A stretch of DNA of 64,000 nucleotides from Actinopolyspora mortivallis DSM 44261 (GCF_000384035.1 NZ_KB913024.1:1317655-1381654), one strand, 5' to 3'; shown: positions 46,701 through 56,210, counted from the first letter of the stretch. Translations and numbers: made by a program. Notes: generated by a model from the sequence alone, not told the origin.

Positions 46701-48479
46701 GTGCCGGTCCCACACCGCGTGGGCCTGGGGGAAGTGCATCGCCAGGTCGGCCCCCATGCCGACGTACTGGGCTCCCTGACCGGGAAAGAGGAACGCTGTC
46801 CGACCCGGCGCGCGCCCGACACCGTAGTGCAGGCCGGAGGGTGTTGAGAACGGCTTCGTGCCGACCAGTCCCCGGGCCTGCTCCAGCTTCTGCTCGAGGT
46901 CCTCCTTGGACGAGGCGACCACCGCCAGCCGGTGTTCCCGCGTGTGCTGGAAGGCGTTCTGGGAGTGCCGCGCGACCGCGGTGAGGCTTCCCGACAGGTC
47001 GAGTGAGAACAGCTCCTGCGGCGTCGCGGCGGACAGCACCACCAGTTCTCCCGGCCGTGCTTCGCAGCGCACCGCGGGGCGGGCTCCCGCCGTTTCGTCA
47101 GTGTACTCCTCCAGTGTGACGTGGAAGTTCGAGCCGCCGAAGCCGAAGCTGGACACCGAGGCCCGTCTGGGGTGCTCGCTCGTGTTGATCCACGGTCGTG
47201 CCCGCGTGTTGAGGTAGAGGGGACTGTTCTCCAGGTTCAGCGCGGGGTTCGGTCGGTCGACCTTGATCGTCGGCGGTAGCACCTTGTGCTGCAGCGCCAG
47301 GGCGGTCTTGAGCAGGCCTGCGGCTCCGGCGGCGGCCTTGGTGTGTCCGATCTGGGATTTGACGGACCCGAGCGCGCACCACTGGCGGTCCGTCCGCCCA
47401 CTCGCCTCGAACACCGAGTGCAGGGCGGCGGTTTCGGTGGCGTCGCCGGGGGCGGTGCCGGTGCCGTGTGCCTCGACCAGCCCGACTGTGTCCGGTCCGT
47501 AGCCGGCGGTCTCGTACGCCCGGCGCAGCGCCCGTGCCTGCCCGGTGTCCAGCGGTGCGTACACCGAGGTGCCGCTGCCGTCCGAGGAGGAGCCGATGCC
47601 GCGGATGACGGCGTGCACCCGGTCGCCGTCGCGTTCGGCGTCGGCGAGTCGTTTCAGGGCGAACAGGCCGAGGCCCTCGCCCAGCATGGTGCCGTCCGCG
47701 TGCTCGTCGAACGGGCGGCAGTCGCCGGTGGGCGACAGGGCCGGTGTCTTGCTGAAGCACTGGAAGGTCATCGCGTCGTTGAGCGTGTCCACCCCGCCGG
47801 TGATCACCATGTCGGAGCGGCCGAGCAGTAGGTCGTCGACCGAGACCGACAGGGCGGCCAGCGAGCTCGCGCAGGCGGAGTCGACGGTGAAGTTGGTGCC
47901 GTGCAGGTCGAAGCGGTTCGCGATCCGCCCGGCGACCACGTTGCTCAGCATGCCGGGGAACGTCGCTTCCTGCCACGGTGGCGTGTACTCGAGGATTCGA
48001 TCGCAGACGGCGTCGGCGTCCGCCTCGGACAGTCCGCTGTCCAGCAGTGTCCGGCGCCACTGCGGGCGTCCGGACCGCATCGCCATCTCGCCGAGCAGCT
48101 GCAGGGAGGCGCAGCCGAGGAACACGCTGACCCGTTCGCCGTCGATCTGGCCGAGCCCGGTGTCGGAGAGTCCGGCCAGCAGGCGTTCCGCGGCGACCAG
48201 GGCCAGCAGCTGGGCGGTGTCGGTGGCGGGCAGGTTGCGGGGCGGCACCCCCAGGGCCATCGGGTCGAACTCGACTTCGGGCAGGAAGGCCCCGCGGCGG
48301 GCGTAGGTCTTGTCCTGCGCGTCCGGGTCGGGGTCGTAGAAGTCCTCGATCAGCCAGCGGTCGGCCGGTACGTCGGTCATGAGGTCGCGTCCTTCGACGA
48401 CGTTGCGCCAGAAGGAGTCCACGTCCGGCGCGCCCGGCATGATCGCGCTGACGCCGACGATCGCGATCCGGTGGTCCAT
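43791..48479 (-). CDS. Iterative polyketide/PUFA-type synthase, KS-AT-ACP-KR
   Basis: 1562 residues from the ATG at 48479; an open extension to 48863 is antisense to PfaD and is rejected. KS occupies about 1-440, with [12 protein letters not shown] (Cys203), [14 protein letters not shown] and [16 protein letters not shown] lies at about 550-880 with [14 protein letters not shown] and GHSFGELVG (Ser652). A Pro/Thr/Ala-rich linker is followed by one ACP with [10 protein letters not shown] (Ser1066). KR has VVSGGTGAV near 1337 and CDYAMANET (Tyr1471). The order resembles PfaA, but with a single ACP instead of a tandem set. An upstream PfaD and downstream DH protein place it in the PUFA/secondary-lipid synthase family, not modular PKS. 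Product unknown. Confidence 0.9.
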   Translation of the reverse strand: MDHRIAIVGVSAIMPGAPDVDSFWRNVVEGRDLMTDVPADRWLIEDFYDPDPDAQDKTYARRGAFLPEVEFDPMALGVPPRNLPATDTAQLLALVAAERLLAGLSDTGLGQIDGERVSVFLGCASLQLLGEMAMRSGRPQWRRTLLDSGLSEADADAVCDRILEYTPPWQEATFPGMLSNVVAGRIANRFDLHGTNFTVDSACASSLAALSVSVDDLLLGRSDMVITGGVDTLNDAMTFQCFSKTPALSPTGDCRPFDEHADGTMLGEGLGLFALKRLADAERDGDRVHAVIRGIGSSSDGSGTSVYAPLDTGQARALRRAYETAGYGPDTVGLVEAHGTGTAPGDATETAALHSVFEASGRTDRQWCALGSVKSQIGHTKAAAGAAGLLKTALALQHKVLPPTIKVDRPNPALNLENSPLYLNTRARPWINTSEHPRRASVSSFGFGGSNFHVTLEEYTDETAGARPAVRCEARPGELVVLSAATPQELFSLDLSGSLTAVARHSQNAFQHTREHRLAVVASSKEDLEQKLEQARGLVGTKPFSTPSGLHYGVGRAPGRTAFLFPGQGAQYVGMGADLAMHFPQAHAVWDRHEISPLVFPPPAFTDAERQAQQHALTDTGVAQPAIAAHSLALLNVLETAGVRPDCVAGHSFGELVGLHAARAFDEDTLMRLAVRRGELMRQGSGVMIALDAGPDEVTNLLERQNLGQAWIANHNGPRQVVVAATAEAGVLVRQHATAAGMTARTLDTSVAFHSPLVAPATEPLRDFLSAETVRAPLLNVYGNATAAVHPVRPAEIRQAIADHVASPVRFADMVHAMHADGVRIFLEVGPGGTLTSLVRENLSDCHAIALDRANSNGVTGLLDALGQLTALGIPLDFAGLWHGPEEPEPARPAMPIMINGGNHGRSYPPTPESAPTTPAPALSGTGSGNQDDETLRAVAEAQQEVARAHAAYLSMAEKSIDALTSLAPASGPGLGQTAAPSPTFRTTTPPPTPAEPPASPEPPATSEPPAASTTPVTPTAPEPVQSRGIEELEPQVLAAVAEKTGYPVEILEPHMELEADLGLDSITRAQVLSALRPMFPQLEGMDRERLTPLLTLRTLGEIADRLRELLNAPAQPVTTAPDRTIHRHVPTLRRAPAPGDAMQGLGTVLVTDDGTGVAEETARLLTERGVHARVGTAADITTLEADGLVLLGGLAETTSADEALAIQRDAFRAAQAVAPRLRAAGGVFVTVQDTGGGFGHRDAQRPWIGGLAALARTVRWEWPLAAVKAIDCQRANRSATETATALVDELLTGGPDLDVALAADGTRWTLDTTEAPEPAAAGDWAGGGEADPVIVVSGGTGAVTAAALRELGSRHRARFVLLGRGSGREVDGLDQVRYMPVDVRDGNAVRTALADVRQRWGPITGVVHAAGVLNDQRVEDKTEGQFEAVFSTKVDGLRALLDATREDPLRLLCVFSSVVATTGNAGQCDYAMANETLNHVLATEQHARPDAVVRSLLWGPWEGGMVTPELAEVFRLGGVDLIPLRDGARVFAQELSSSADDPRVLITAGRALTRLGEATNG

Positions 48480-48496
48480 GTTCGTTCTGCCGTTTC

Positions 48497-50020
48497 TCAA
48501 ACCAGTGGGCGGGGGCGAAAGTCGAAGGCATCGGAGGGGAGGCGGACCCCGAGCGCGCGCAGCTGGTGCACGCGGGTGAGTACGGCGGCTCCCTGGAGCA
48601 GGTTGCGGGCGATCTGCGTGACCGTGCGTCCGCCGGGTTCGGCCAGGAAGCTGCCCGTGGTCCACGTGTTGAACGCTCCCGCCGCGGGGCCGCACCACAG
48701 CTGGTAGTCGTTGCGGCGGCCGGGCGTGCCGTCGACCGCCCATGTGACCGAATTGCCCAGGTACCAGCGGAAGACCAGTGCCATCCTGTGCTTGGGGTCC
48801 GCCTGAGCTCGGGTGATCTCGCTCGGGCAGCGCTGCGCCCAGTACTCCTCGGTGCGTTGCCACACCTCGTCCAGGCTGGCCCCGAGGATCTCGCGCTCCA
48901 ACGAGTCCCTGGTCTCGGCGGGCAGCGATTCCAGCGAGGAGTGCTCGAGATAAAGCTGGTACAGCCGGGCCGCCCGGCCGGCGAACATGGTGCCACGGCG
49001 CAGCACCTGGACCTTGGCGCCGAGTTCGAACATGTCTCCCGCCGGTGCCATCGCCACGTCCGCCACCCCGGCCTGCGCGAGCATGGCTTTTGCCTCGTCG
49101 CTGACCGCGGCCTCGCGCGACATCTGGTTCACCGAGCCGGTGAGCACGTAGGCCGCGCCGAGGGAGAACGCCGCGGACACCGCGGCCGGGTCGCCGAGTC
49201 CGCCCGCCGCGCCCACCCGCACTCCCGGGCTTTTCCGCCGCGCCAAGGACAGGACCGCGGGCAGGATCGACACCAGCGGTCTGCCGTCGGTGTGCCCACC
49301 GCTGTCCGCCTCGACGGTGATGTCGTCCGTCACCGGTATCCGGCTGGCCAGACGGCCCTCCTCCTCGGTGATCTCGCCGTTGTCCACGAGCCGACGAACC
49401 AGCCCGGAAGGGGGAGGCGACATGAACAGCTCAGCCGTCTCCGGGCGTGAGACCTTGGCGAACAGCGCGGTCTTCCGAATGATCCGGCCCGTCGCGTCGG
49501 TGCGCAGTCCGGAGGCTGCGCAGCGTACCACCGCAGGGGTGATGTCCAGGAACGCCGACAGAGAGATCTTCGGTACTCCGGCGCGTAACAGGCGCGCCGC
49601 GACCGCGTCCTCCATGGCCGCGTCGTCGGGGTGGTGGATGAGGTTGACGCCCCAGTTCCGTCGCCCGGCGAGACGGGTCCGCAGTCGTTCCAGTTCCCGG
49701 TCGAGCCGTTCGAGGCCGAGCCCCGCCGTCCCGAAGAAGGTCAGCATCTCCGCCCGCGCCATGGTCTCGACGAGTTCGACGCCGGTGATGCCGTGTGCCA
49801 TCTCGCCCGCGACGTAGGGGAATCGCACGTCGTGCGCCTCAGTGAAGCTCTGGCCGCCCAGCCACTCCGGGTACAAGGCAGGCACCGTGCCGACGGCTCC
49901 CGGAACCGGCCGCTCCGAGAGCCCCAGTGCGCCGTCCCGCTCGTGCGCCACCAAGTGTGCCGGCTCCGTCACCCGCTGGGCGAGTTCGACGAGGCCGGCA
50001 CCGTAGAACACTCCTGTCAT
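48497..50020 (-). CDS. PfaD-family enoyl reductase
   Basis: 507 residues of the 2-nitropropane-dioxygenase-like TIM barrel typical of PfaD. Motifs are GEMAHGITGVELVETMARAEMLTFFG, NLIHHPDDAAMEDAVAARLL, ITVEADSGGHTDGRPL (FMN phosphate region), RVGAAGGLGDPAAVSAAFSLGAAYVLTGSVNQ and a C-terminal helical PfaD extension (WYLGNSVTWAVDG). With FMN and NADPH it would reduce trans-2-enoyl-ACP during chain building. It lies 17 bases before the synthase and four bases after the EF-hand gene, so all five genes form one operon. The ATG at 50020 is used. Confidence 0.9.
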   Translation of the reverse strand: MTGVFYGAGLVELAQRVTEPAHLVAHERDGALGLSERPVPGAVGTVPALYPEWLGGQSFTEAHDVRFPYVAGEMAHGITGVELVETMARAEMLTFFGTAGLGLERLDRELERLRTRLAGRRNWGVNLIHHPDDAAMEDAVAARLLRAGVPKISLSAFLDITPAVVRCAASGLRTDATGRIIRKTALFAKVSRPETAELFMSPPPSGLVRRLVDNGEITEEEGRLASRIPVTDDITVEADSGGHTDGRPLVSILPAVLSLARRKSPGVRVGAAGGLGDPAAVSAAFSLGAAYVLTGSVNQMSREAAVSDEAKAMLAQAGVADVAMAPAGDMFELGAKVQVLRRGTMFAGRAARLYQLYLEHSSLESLPAETRDSLEREILGASLDEVWQRTEEYWAQRCPSEITRAQADPKHRMALVFRWYLGNSVTWAVDGTPGRRNDYQLWCGPAAGAFNTWTTGSFLAEPGGRTVTQIARNLLQGAAVLTRVHQLRALGVRLPSDAFDFRPRPLV

Positions 50021-50024
50021 GGCG

Positions 50025-50756
50025 TCAGATGCGCCCGAGCGCCAGGTTGCCCGGTGCCTGTGGGTCGATGCTGATGATGAAGTCGGTGACCGCCATCAGG
50101 CTCTCGGGATAGCCGAGGTAGCCGTTCCCGTCGGAGTCCAGCACCGACCACGCGTGCTCGGCGTGCTCCCGCTCCACGCGCAGTACCTCCGTGACGAGCC
50201 GGAGTCCGTCGTCCCGGGTGACCAGTCCGTCGTTGTCCTCGTCGGCCATCGCGAAAGCGAGGTTCGTGACCACGCCGATGTACTGCAGTGTTTTGTCCGG
50301 CGTTTCCGCCACGCTGTTCGCCATCACCGTGACGAACTGCTCCCTGTCCAGTCGTTTCGGGTCAGGCACCCAGGCGGGTTTGACCACCAGTGCGTGCCAG
50401 ATCCGGTTCACCGTGGCCTCCAGCTGCCGTGCCCTCGGCGAGTCCTCGCTGTGGCCGGTCAGTCGTGCGAGGCGGTGCGCGAACTGCATGGTGTCGGCGG
50501 GCGTTACCGCGCCGTCACCGTCGTCGTCCAGCACGTCGAACATCCACAGCTGCTTGCGTCGCAGGTACGAGTCCTGGTTCGCCGCAAGTCGCTCCGCCGC
50601 GGCGATGGTGGTCGCCGCGTCCGGTTTGGACTCGGTGGCCGCTTCGCCCGCCATGGCCATTCCGGACACGGCTCCGGCCGCCACGTCCGCGGTATCGCGC
50701 AGTGTCGATCCGCGCGTCACCTCTGTCGTTTCGTCGTCCTTCGGTGCTTCAGCCAC
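50025..50756 (-). CDS. EF-hand calcium-binding protein
   Basis: 243 residues from a GTG at 50756. Three canonical EF-hand loops are visible: DDDGDGAVTPAD (77-88), DEDNDGLVTRDD (172-183) and DSDGNGYLGYPE (207-218). A fourth, degenerate hand lies near 130-145 (PDPKRLDREQF). The arrangement resembles calerythrin/sarcoplasmic-type bacterial EF-hand proteins. The first 60 residues are low-complexity Ala/Thr/Glu. No signal peptide or membrane segment is seen, so it is likely cytosolic. It is the first gene of the lipid-synthase operon and ends four bases before PfaD. A calcium-sensing or scaffolding role for the synthase is inference. Confidence 0.85.
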   Translation of the reverse strand: MAEAPKDDETTEVTRGSTLRDTADVAAGAVSGMAMAGEAATESKPDAATTIAAAERLAANQDSYLRRKQLWMFDVLDDDGDGAVTPADTMQFAHRLARLTGHSEDSPRARQLEATVNRIWHALVVKPAWVPDPKRLDREQFVTVMANSVAETPDKTLQYIGVVTNLAFAMADEDNDGLVTRDDGLRLVTEVLRVEREHAEHAWSVLDSDGNGYLGYPESLMAVTDFIISIDPQAPGNLALGRI

Positions 50757-51175
50757 CCCGAGCCCTTCGAATTCACGACGTGATCGCTGTCGGAAACGTC
50801 GTTCGTGATCTTGCGCTCGGGATGCTAACAGCTCTGCGAGCTATCGATCTTGAAGGCACTCGGTCTGGCCATGTGAACATGAAAACTCCCGCGAGGTTTG
50901 ATGCGTTCGGTAGCGGGAGGCGGTCCTGGGACAGGCGTGCATCGGCGTCGTGTCGACCTCGTCGAGCTGGTGCTTTCAGGCTCTGTCGCACATGGACGAT
51001 CAGCGGGCTGGTGTGCTCGCACTCGGGGTGTCCGGGTGGTGTGGCGGCGGGTCGAGTGTCTCCGTGGGGGCCACGGTCGGGAATGCGATCACCACTGACA
51101 GGATCCGGGGCGCTGCCCCGTCGGTTGCCGGACCGGATGGGCCAGCCGGTGCGGCCGGGGTCGCCGTGCTCGGCT
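50757..51175. promoter_or_regulatory. Intergenic region upstream of the lipid-synthase operon
   Basis: About 420 bases without a supported gene. It should hold the - strand promoter for the operon starting at 50756. A somewhat A/T-richer patch (50825-50905) is the likeliest place. No clear -10/-35 pair can be named. Confidence 0.35.
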
Positions 51176-51430
51176 TCAGCGGAGCACCCGGTTCAGGAAC
51201 TCGGTCTGGTCGGCCAGCGCTCGTCGTTGCCACACGCCGTCATCGACGTTGACGTGCTCGGGGAGCTGGGCCCGGACCTGCGCGATGAGGAGCCTGCGCA
51301 TCAGCTTCGGGAACCGCTTGCTCCACTTGTAGAGAGTCCTCGTGACGGCGATGTTCTTGCGTCGGAGGTAGCGTTGTGCTCGCCGCGGACCGAGCACTTC
51401 GTTGAGGACGTGGGCGGAGGAGATCAGCGA
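51176..51430 (-). pseudogene. Flavin-containing monooxygenase internal fragment
   Basis: One - strand frame reads VLGPRRAQRYLRRKNIAVTR, then LYKWSKRFPKLMRRLLIAQVRAQLPEHVNVD. This is the segment that precedes the HFNPPYDPWDQR box in Baeyer-Villiger/FMO enzymes such as the one at 31373-32908. Sequence after VNVD is unrelated and hits a stop. Both FAD motifs are absent. The adjacent IS5-like element begins about 45 bases further on. Confidence 0.55.
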
Positions 51431-51475
51431 GCGGAAAACCGAGAAGTACGTCGGTTATGTGGCCAACGTGTTCAA

Positions 51476-52356
51476 ACTCTGAGAACGTTATTCATGAGGC
51501 TGTGTAGCAGGTACGGAAGTGTTCCAGTCCGGTGATGATGTGGACGACGCGTTGCAGGTGGCAGAGGCGCCTTCGATGTCCGGTGGCCGGAATGTTCCGG
51601 TTCTTGGGTTGTGCGATGACCCGTTCGACGGGAGCACGCCATCCTGCCAAGGCTGCGTTGAAGGCAGCGCGGTCGGCGTCGAGTTCGTACCCGTGTGGTT
51701 TCCGGACCGGAACGACCATGTTGGTGCCGCGACAACCACCGTCGGCGATGGTGTTGCTCTGGTTGGGCAGCGAAGCGAGGCTGCTGTTGCGGAAGGCTGT
51801 GACATCGTGGGTGGAACCACGAAAGATTTCGGAAACGGTCAGCAGTCGCCCGTCCGAGGTTGCGACGACGTGGGCACCGACTCCGGATGGGCGGCGTTTA
51901 CCGGAGTAGATTTTGTCCTGGTCAGACCGGTTGTCGATGGGGATGAGGAACCCGTCGAGCAGGGTCGCATCGTGCTCGGGGGCATCGAGGTCGATACGGA
52001 ACTCAGTCACGATGTGGGCCAAGCTCTCCTCGATGGTGGTAATGATCCGCGACAACGTCGGCTGCGATATTCCATGAAACGCCGCCAACATATTCTGGGA
52101 CAGGTTGTGCGACAGTACTCCAATGTCATAACCACGGCCTGAAACACGGAGAACGTATTCCCCGATCTCCACGTCACCATCCCCGTTGCTTCTCGGGTCA
52201 GGTAGTCAACCGCCTCGGTCGACAGTCCTGTGGCACGGTGGTAGTGCCACGGTCTTTTCTGCGTGCGAGTTTCTGTTCCCAGGAGCCATCGTACACGGAA
52301 GGCCGTTGCTCTTTCTGGGGCGCTCTTTCATACCCGATATGAATAACGTTCAGAGT
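51476..52356 (-). mobile_element. IS5-like insertion sequence
   Basis: Near-perfect terminal inverted repeats: ACTCTGAGAACGTTATTCAT at 51476-51495 and, reversed, ACTCTGAACGTTATTCAT at 52356-52339; the left copy has two extra bases. It holds one frameshifted transposase gene on the - strand. No target duplication could be confirmed. Confidence 0.7.
51492..52230 (-). pseudogene. IS5-family transposase, frameshifted
   Basis: The frame below 52172 contains NLSQNMLAAFHGISQPTLSRII (HTH), then TLLDGFLIPIDNR (first D), DKIYSGKRRPSGVGAHVVAT, STHDVTAFRN, IADGGCRGTN (second D) and GWRAPVERVIAQPKNR (E) of a DDE_Tnp_4 transposase. The preceding part, LSTEAVDYLTREAT to FQAVVMTLEY, is in another frame, joining near 52105. 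A single base loss has therefore separated N- and C-terminal parts. The C-terminal frame reaches the element end. Confidence 0.7.
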
Positions 52357-52453
52357 GTGAGTCCTTTTCTGCTTCGTTCGACGGTCAAGTACGAGGGCGT
52401 CGTGCTGCGCTCTGAGTGGTCGGGAGCTCCGCGTCGCAGCCGGATCAGCTCCG

Positions 52454-53200
52454 TCAGTGCGGGGAGTTCTCGCGGAGCAGGGCGTGTCGTTGCTCGGGAG
52501 GACGACCGGGGCAGGAGGAGCACTTGTCCTCGCCGGGCGCCCGGTAGAGCAGGCAGCACGAGGTCCGCTTGGTGAACAACCGGGGAGTTCCCGAGGGGGA
52601 GTCGATCTCGGTGTAACGCGGTGCGGGCATCGGAGCACCCATGGCCGCCACCAGCGGTTCGGCCAGGGCGGTGGCCCGCTCCGGCTCACCTCGGGCGCGT
52701 GCTGCCCAGAGCAGGCATCCGGCGACGGCGTCGGTCGCGATCGCCCAGAGGGGGCGATGCCGCATCCGGGCGGTGGCGGCTACCGAGGCGATGCTGCGTT
52801 CGAGAGTCTGTCGCAACGCCTCGGCCAGGGACTCCAGGGCAGGACCGCCGGTGAGCACCTTCACCGAGGTGACCCCGGACAGTCGGCTGTCCGGATGCCG
52901 GTGCAGCCACAGGTCCTCCAGACTGGGGGACAGTACCTCGCCGGTGACGACGAACGAGGCGATCGACGGCGTGATCAGCCTGCTCGAGGTCGAGAACCAC
53001 CACAGGGTGGCCAACACCCGCGCGTCGTCGGTGCCCCAGATCCGGCCGCGCAACCGCAGCTGCTCGGCCATCCAGTCGGGATCCTCGACGAGGGAGGCGG
53101 GCACCAGCTCGCAGTTCTCGGCGGGGAACAGCCGGGCGCGCTCGGTGGGGCTCATCCCGTCGAGTGTGCGGGTGAGCAGGTGGTTCGCGTGCGTGCTCAT
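52454..53200 (-). CDS. FhuF-like (2Fe-2S) iron-sulfur protein
   Basis: 248 residues from the ATG at 53200 (AGGAGAGAG upstream). The C terminus has RTSCCLLYRAPGEDKCSSCP, the C-C-x10-C-x2-C cluster ligand motif of the FhuF family. FhuF proteins reduce ferric siderophores in the cytoplasm. It follows the ABC ATPase gene by 48 bases and so belongs to the transporter operon. Because the operon is led by a cobalamin riboswitch, this protein may instead reduce imported corrinoid, or the system may import an iron chelate. Sequence alone does not decide. Confidence 0.8.
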   Translation of the reverse strand: MSTHANHLLTRTLDGMSPTERARLFPAENCELVPASLVEDPDWMAEQLRLRGRIWGTDDARVLATLWWFSTSSRLITPSIASFVVTGEVLSPSLEDLWLHRHPDSRLSGVTSVKVLTGGPALESLAEALRQTLERSIASVAATARMRHRPLWAIATDAVAGCLLWAARARGEPERATALAEPLVAAMGAPMPAPRYTEIDSPSGTPRLFTKRTSCCLLYRAPGEDKCSSCPGRPPEQRHALLRENSPH

Positions 53201-53248
53201 CTCTCTCCTGAAGGACGGGGCGCGGTCCACACGGTGCCGGGCGGCCGA

Positions 53249-54034
53249 TCAGTCCCCGAAGAGCACCGTCGGAGCGCCGGTACGGGGGTGGATGCCGATC
53301 TCGGTGGGCACGCCGTACACCTCGGACAGCAGCGGTTCGGTGAGCACCTCGACGGGAGTTCCGAGCGCCACCACCTCACCCGCGGCGAGCACGCATATCC
53401 GGTCGCAGAAACGGGCGGCCAGGTTCAGGTCGTGCAGCGTGGCGAGGGTCGTCACGTTCAGCCGACGCACCAGGGTCAGCACGTCGAACTGGTGACGCAT
53501 GTCCAGATGGTTGGTGGGCTCGTCCAGAACCAGCACCCCCGGTTCCTGCGCGAGTGCCCGAGCGATGAGAACCCGCTGCTTCTCCCCGCCGGAGAGCTGG
53601 TCGAACGGCCGACGGGCCGACTCGGCCATCTCGACCATCTCCAACGAGACGGTGGTGATCCGTTCGTCACCGATACGGTCCCCGCCGATCCCCCGCTGGT
53701 GCGGAGCGCGTCCCATCGCGGCCACGTCGTGGGCGGTCAGCTCGAACTCGGCGGGGAACTCCTGGGGCAGGGCCGCCAGCCGTCGTGCCAGCGAGCGGCG
53801 CGACATCCGGAACACGTCCGTCCCGTCGAGCAGAACCCGCCCCCGGCTGGGTCGCAGTTGTCGGTAGGCCGTGCGCAGCAGCGTCGACTTTCCGGCGCCG
53901 TTGGGGCCGACCACACCGACCATCTCACCCGACGCCACTGTCAGCGACACCCGCGAGAGGACCTCACGATCCCCGACGGTGCAGGAGACCTCCCGGATGT
54001 CCAGCTCGGCCGGTCGCACTTCGTGGTGACTCAT
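53249..54034 (-). CDS. ABC transporter ATP-binding protein (BtuD/FecE type)
   Basis: 261 residues from the ATG at 54034, overlapping the permease stop as ATGA. Walker A VGPNGAGKSTLLRT, Q-loop ALPQEFP, signature LSGGEKQRVLIARALAQ, Walker B GVLVLDEPTNHLD and the switch His in TLHDLNLAA are all intact. It energises import of cobalamin or an iron complex across the membrane together with the permease and lipoprotein encoded before it. Confidence 0.92.
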   Translation of the reverse strand: MSHHEVRPAELDIREVSCTVGDREVLSRVSLTVASGEMVGVVGPNGAGKSTLLRTAYRQLRPSRGRVLLDGTDVFRMSRRSLARRLAALPQEFPAEFELTAHDVAAMGRAPHQRGIGGDRIGDERITTVSLEMVEMAESARRPFDQLSGGEKQRVLIARALAQEPGVLVLDEPTNHLDMRHQFDVLTLVRRLNVTTLATLHDLNLAARFCDRICVLAAGEVVALGTPVEVLTEPLLSEVYGVPTEIGIHPRTGAPTVLFGD

Positions 54035-55176
54035 CGGAGTGCCCTTTCCCGACGCGCCTGACGACGCAACAGCCACACGAAGAACGGTCCTCCGCACAGC
54101 GCCGTGAGCACCCCGAGCTGGATCTCCTGCGGCGCGGCCACGGTGCGGGCGGCGAGGTCGGCGAGGATCAGGAACGTCGCTCCCAGCAGCGCCGCGGTCG
54201 GCAGCACGCGCCGGTGGTCGGCCCCGACCAGCATGCGCACCGCGTGCGGCACCATCAGACCGACGAACCCGATGGAACCGCTGACCGCCACCATCACGCC
54301 GGTCATCAGCGACACCAGCACGAACATGCCGGTGCGGAAACGGTGCACGTCCAACCCCAGGGTTCCGGCCGACTCCTCACCGGAGACCAGCAGGTTCAGC
54401 CAGCGCGCCTGCCACAGCAGCACGGCCAGACCGAGCAGCACCACGATCGCCGGGACCGGAAGAGTCCGCCACTCCGCCCCGGCGACGCTGCCCAGGGTCC
54501 AGAACCGGATCGAGGACAACAGGTGCGGATCGGCGGCGGTGCTCAGCAACAGGTCCGCCAGTGCGGACAGCACGTAGGACACCGCCACACCGGCGAGCAC
54601 GAGACGGGTGGTGGTCATGCGTCCCCCAGAACTGGCCAGCGTGTAGACCGCGACCAGGGTGACCATCGAACCGGCGAACGCGGCCACCATCGGTGTGGCG
54701 AGTGTCCCGAGAACCATGGCTCCGGAGACCAGCACCGCCACAGCTCCCAGGGACGCTCCCGAGGAGATCCCGAGCAGGTAGGGATCGGCGAGCGGGTTGC
54801 GAACCAGCGCCTGCAGGGCGGTCCCGACGGCGGACAGGCCGGCACCGACGATCCCGGCGAGCAGCACCCGAGGCAGGCGCACGTCCAGCACGATCGTGTC
54901 GTACGTGGCCGGCCATCCGGGATCGACCCATCCCGGAACCACCTGGTGCACCAGGACGGCGGCCACGTCCGTCGGAGGAAGCCAGACCGAACCGACGGCG
55001 AGGCTGACCACAACGGCCACCACCAGCGCACCGCCGAGCAGGGCCAGCACCGCCGGGTAGGGAATCCGGCGCTCGCGCGGCGAAACGCGTTCCGGAGCCG
55101 GGCGGTCGGGTTCCGGTGGCGGGTTCGTCTCCGCCGGTGCGGTGCTTGCTGAGCTTGTCACCCCACCACCGTTCAT
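54031..55176 (-). CDS. ABC transporter permease (BtuC/FecCD type)
   Basis: 381 residues with about ten hydrophobic segments after a proline-rich cytosolic N terminus. LPRVLLAGIVGAGLSAVGTALQALVRNPLADPYLLGISSGASLGA is the FecCD/BtuC hallmark. GSIGFVGLMVPHAVRMLVGADHRRVLP is the coupling region that contacts the ATPase. The start ATG at 55176 overlaps the lipoprotein stop by four bases. Confidence 0.92.
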   Translation of the reverse strand: MNGGGVTSSASTAPAETNPPPEPDRPAPERVSPRERRIPYPAVLALLGGALVVAVVVSLAVGSVWLPPTDVAAVLVHQVVPGWVDPGWPATYDTIVLDVRLPRVLLAGIVGAGLSAVGTALQALVRNPLADPYLLGISSGASLGAVAVLVSGAMVLGTLATPMVAAFAGSMVTLVAVYTLASSGGRMTTTRLVLAGVAVSYVLSALADLLLSTAADPHLLSSIRFWTLGSVAGAEWRTLPVPAIVVLLGLAVLLWQARWLNLLVSGEESAGTLGLDVHRFRTGMFVLVSLMTGVMVAVSGSIGFVGLMVPHAVRMLVGADHRRVLPTAALLGATFLILADLAARTVAAPQEIQLGVLTALCGGPFFVWLLRRQARRERALR

Positions 55177-56210
55177 CGGAACCGCCCCGGATGCAGCTGC
55201 TCACTCAGCTCGGCCACGGCGCGGGGGACACGCACTCCGGTCACCGCCGAGGACAGCGGCAGCACCGCGAACCGCCGGTGCTCGACGGCCGGGATCTCCG
55301 CCAGCGCGGGCTTGTTCAGCAGCGCGTTCCTCTTCTGCTCGACCGTGGTCGAACCGTAGTCCAGGATCACGATCCGCTCGGGACGCTGCCGGATCACCTG
55401 CTCCCAGGAAACGTCGAAGAAGCTCTCGTCCTGGTCGGCGAAGATGTTGCGACCACCGGACATCCGGATGATCGCGTTGGCGATCCCGTCACCGCCCGTG
55501 GTGTAGGCCGACTTCGTGCCACTGTCGTAGACGAACACGCTCACCGGCTGCACGTCGCCCAGCCGGCGCTGGACCTGCGACAACGTACCGGTCATACGGT
55601 CGATGAGCTTCTCGGCCCGTTGCGGGACGCCGAAGATCTTCGCGATCGTCCGGATCTCCTCGTGGACCTCGGACATGCCCACCGGTTCGTCGGTGCAGTT
55701 GGCGATGTTCAGGTGCGTGTTGACGCCCGCCTCACGCAGTCGTTGGCGCGAGCGTCCGTCCTGCTGGCTGAAGGCGGAGGAGTAACCGCCGTAGACGAAG
55801 TCGGGAGCCTTCTTCAGTAACGCCTCGTAGGAGGGGTAACGCTCGGCCAACACCGGGATCCGCCGGTACTGCTCCCGGTACTCCGGGAGGATGCGGTCGT
55901 CCAGGTAGGCGGTGCCCACCATGCGGTCCGCAAGGCCGAGAGCGAGCATGATCTCGGTGGCGTGCTGGTTCATCGTCACCGCGCGTTGCGGAGGGCGCTG
56001 GTAGGTGGTGCTCACCCCGCAGTTGGTGACCGTGACGGGAAAGCCGGGGGGAGTCTTCTCCTGGTCACCGCCGGTCGTTCGCGCGCCGGTGGTGCCGCAT
56101 CCGGCGATCAGCGCGGTGAGCGTCAGCGCGGTGAGCACCGTGACAACGCGTCGTGGCCGGTCGCGTCCGGCGCGGGGCCGGGCGGCGACACGTCTCGCCG
56201 GGTGGCGCAT
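55173..56210 (-). CDS. ABC transporter substrate-binding lipoprotein (BtuF/FecB type)
   Basis: 345 residues with an Arg-rich start, a hydrophobic stretch VVTVLTALTLTALIAGC and a lipobox ending in Cys38, so it is anchored outside the membrane. The body has QRAVTMNQHATEIMLALGLADRMVGTAY and RYPSYEALLKKAPDFVYGGY, typical of class III (BtuF/FepB) binding proteins. It is the first gene of the transporter operon and its ATG lies 33 bases downstream of the cobalamin riboswitch. That makes cobalamin or another corrinoid the best guess for its ligand. Confidence 0.88.
   Translation of the reverse strand: MRHPARRVAARPRAGRDRPRRVVTVLTALTLTALIAGCGTTGARTTGGDQEKTPPGFPVTVTNCGVSTTYQRPPQRAVTMNQHATEIMLALGLADRMVGTAYLDDRILPEYREQYRRIPVLAERYPSYEALLKKAPDFVYGGYSSAFSQQDGRSRQRLREAGVNTHLNIANCTDEPVGMSEVHEEIRTIAKIFGVPQRAEKLIDRMTGTLSQVQRRLGDVQPVSVFVYDSGTKSAYTTGGDGIANAIIRMSGGRNIFADQDESFFDVSWEQVIRQRPERIVILDYGSTTVEQKRNALLNKPALAEIPAVEHRRFAVLPLSSAVTGVRVPRAVAELSEQLHPGRFR

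Noticed and set aside
48480-48863. N-terminal extension of the KS-AT-ACP-KR protein
   Set aside because: The stretch is a shifted-frame reading of the PfaD gene; the KS domain starts at MDHRIAIVG at 48479.
39546-50756. Enediyne (PKSE-type) cassette
   Set aside because: PKSE fuses KS-AT-ACP-KR-DH with a phosphopantetheinyl transferase and is followed by a thioesterase. Here a PfaD enoyl reductase and a separate FabA-like dehydratase protein point to the PUFA-like family.
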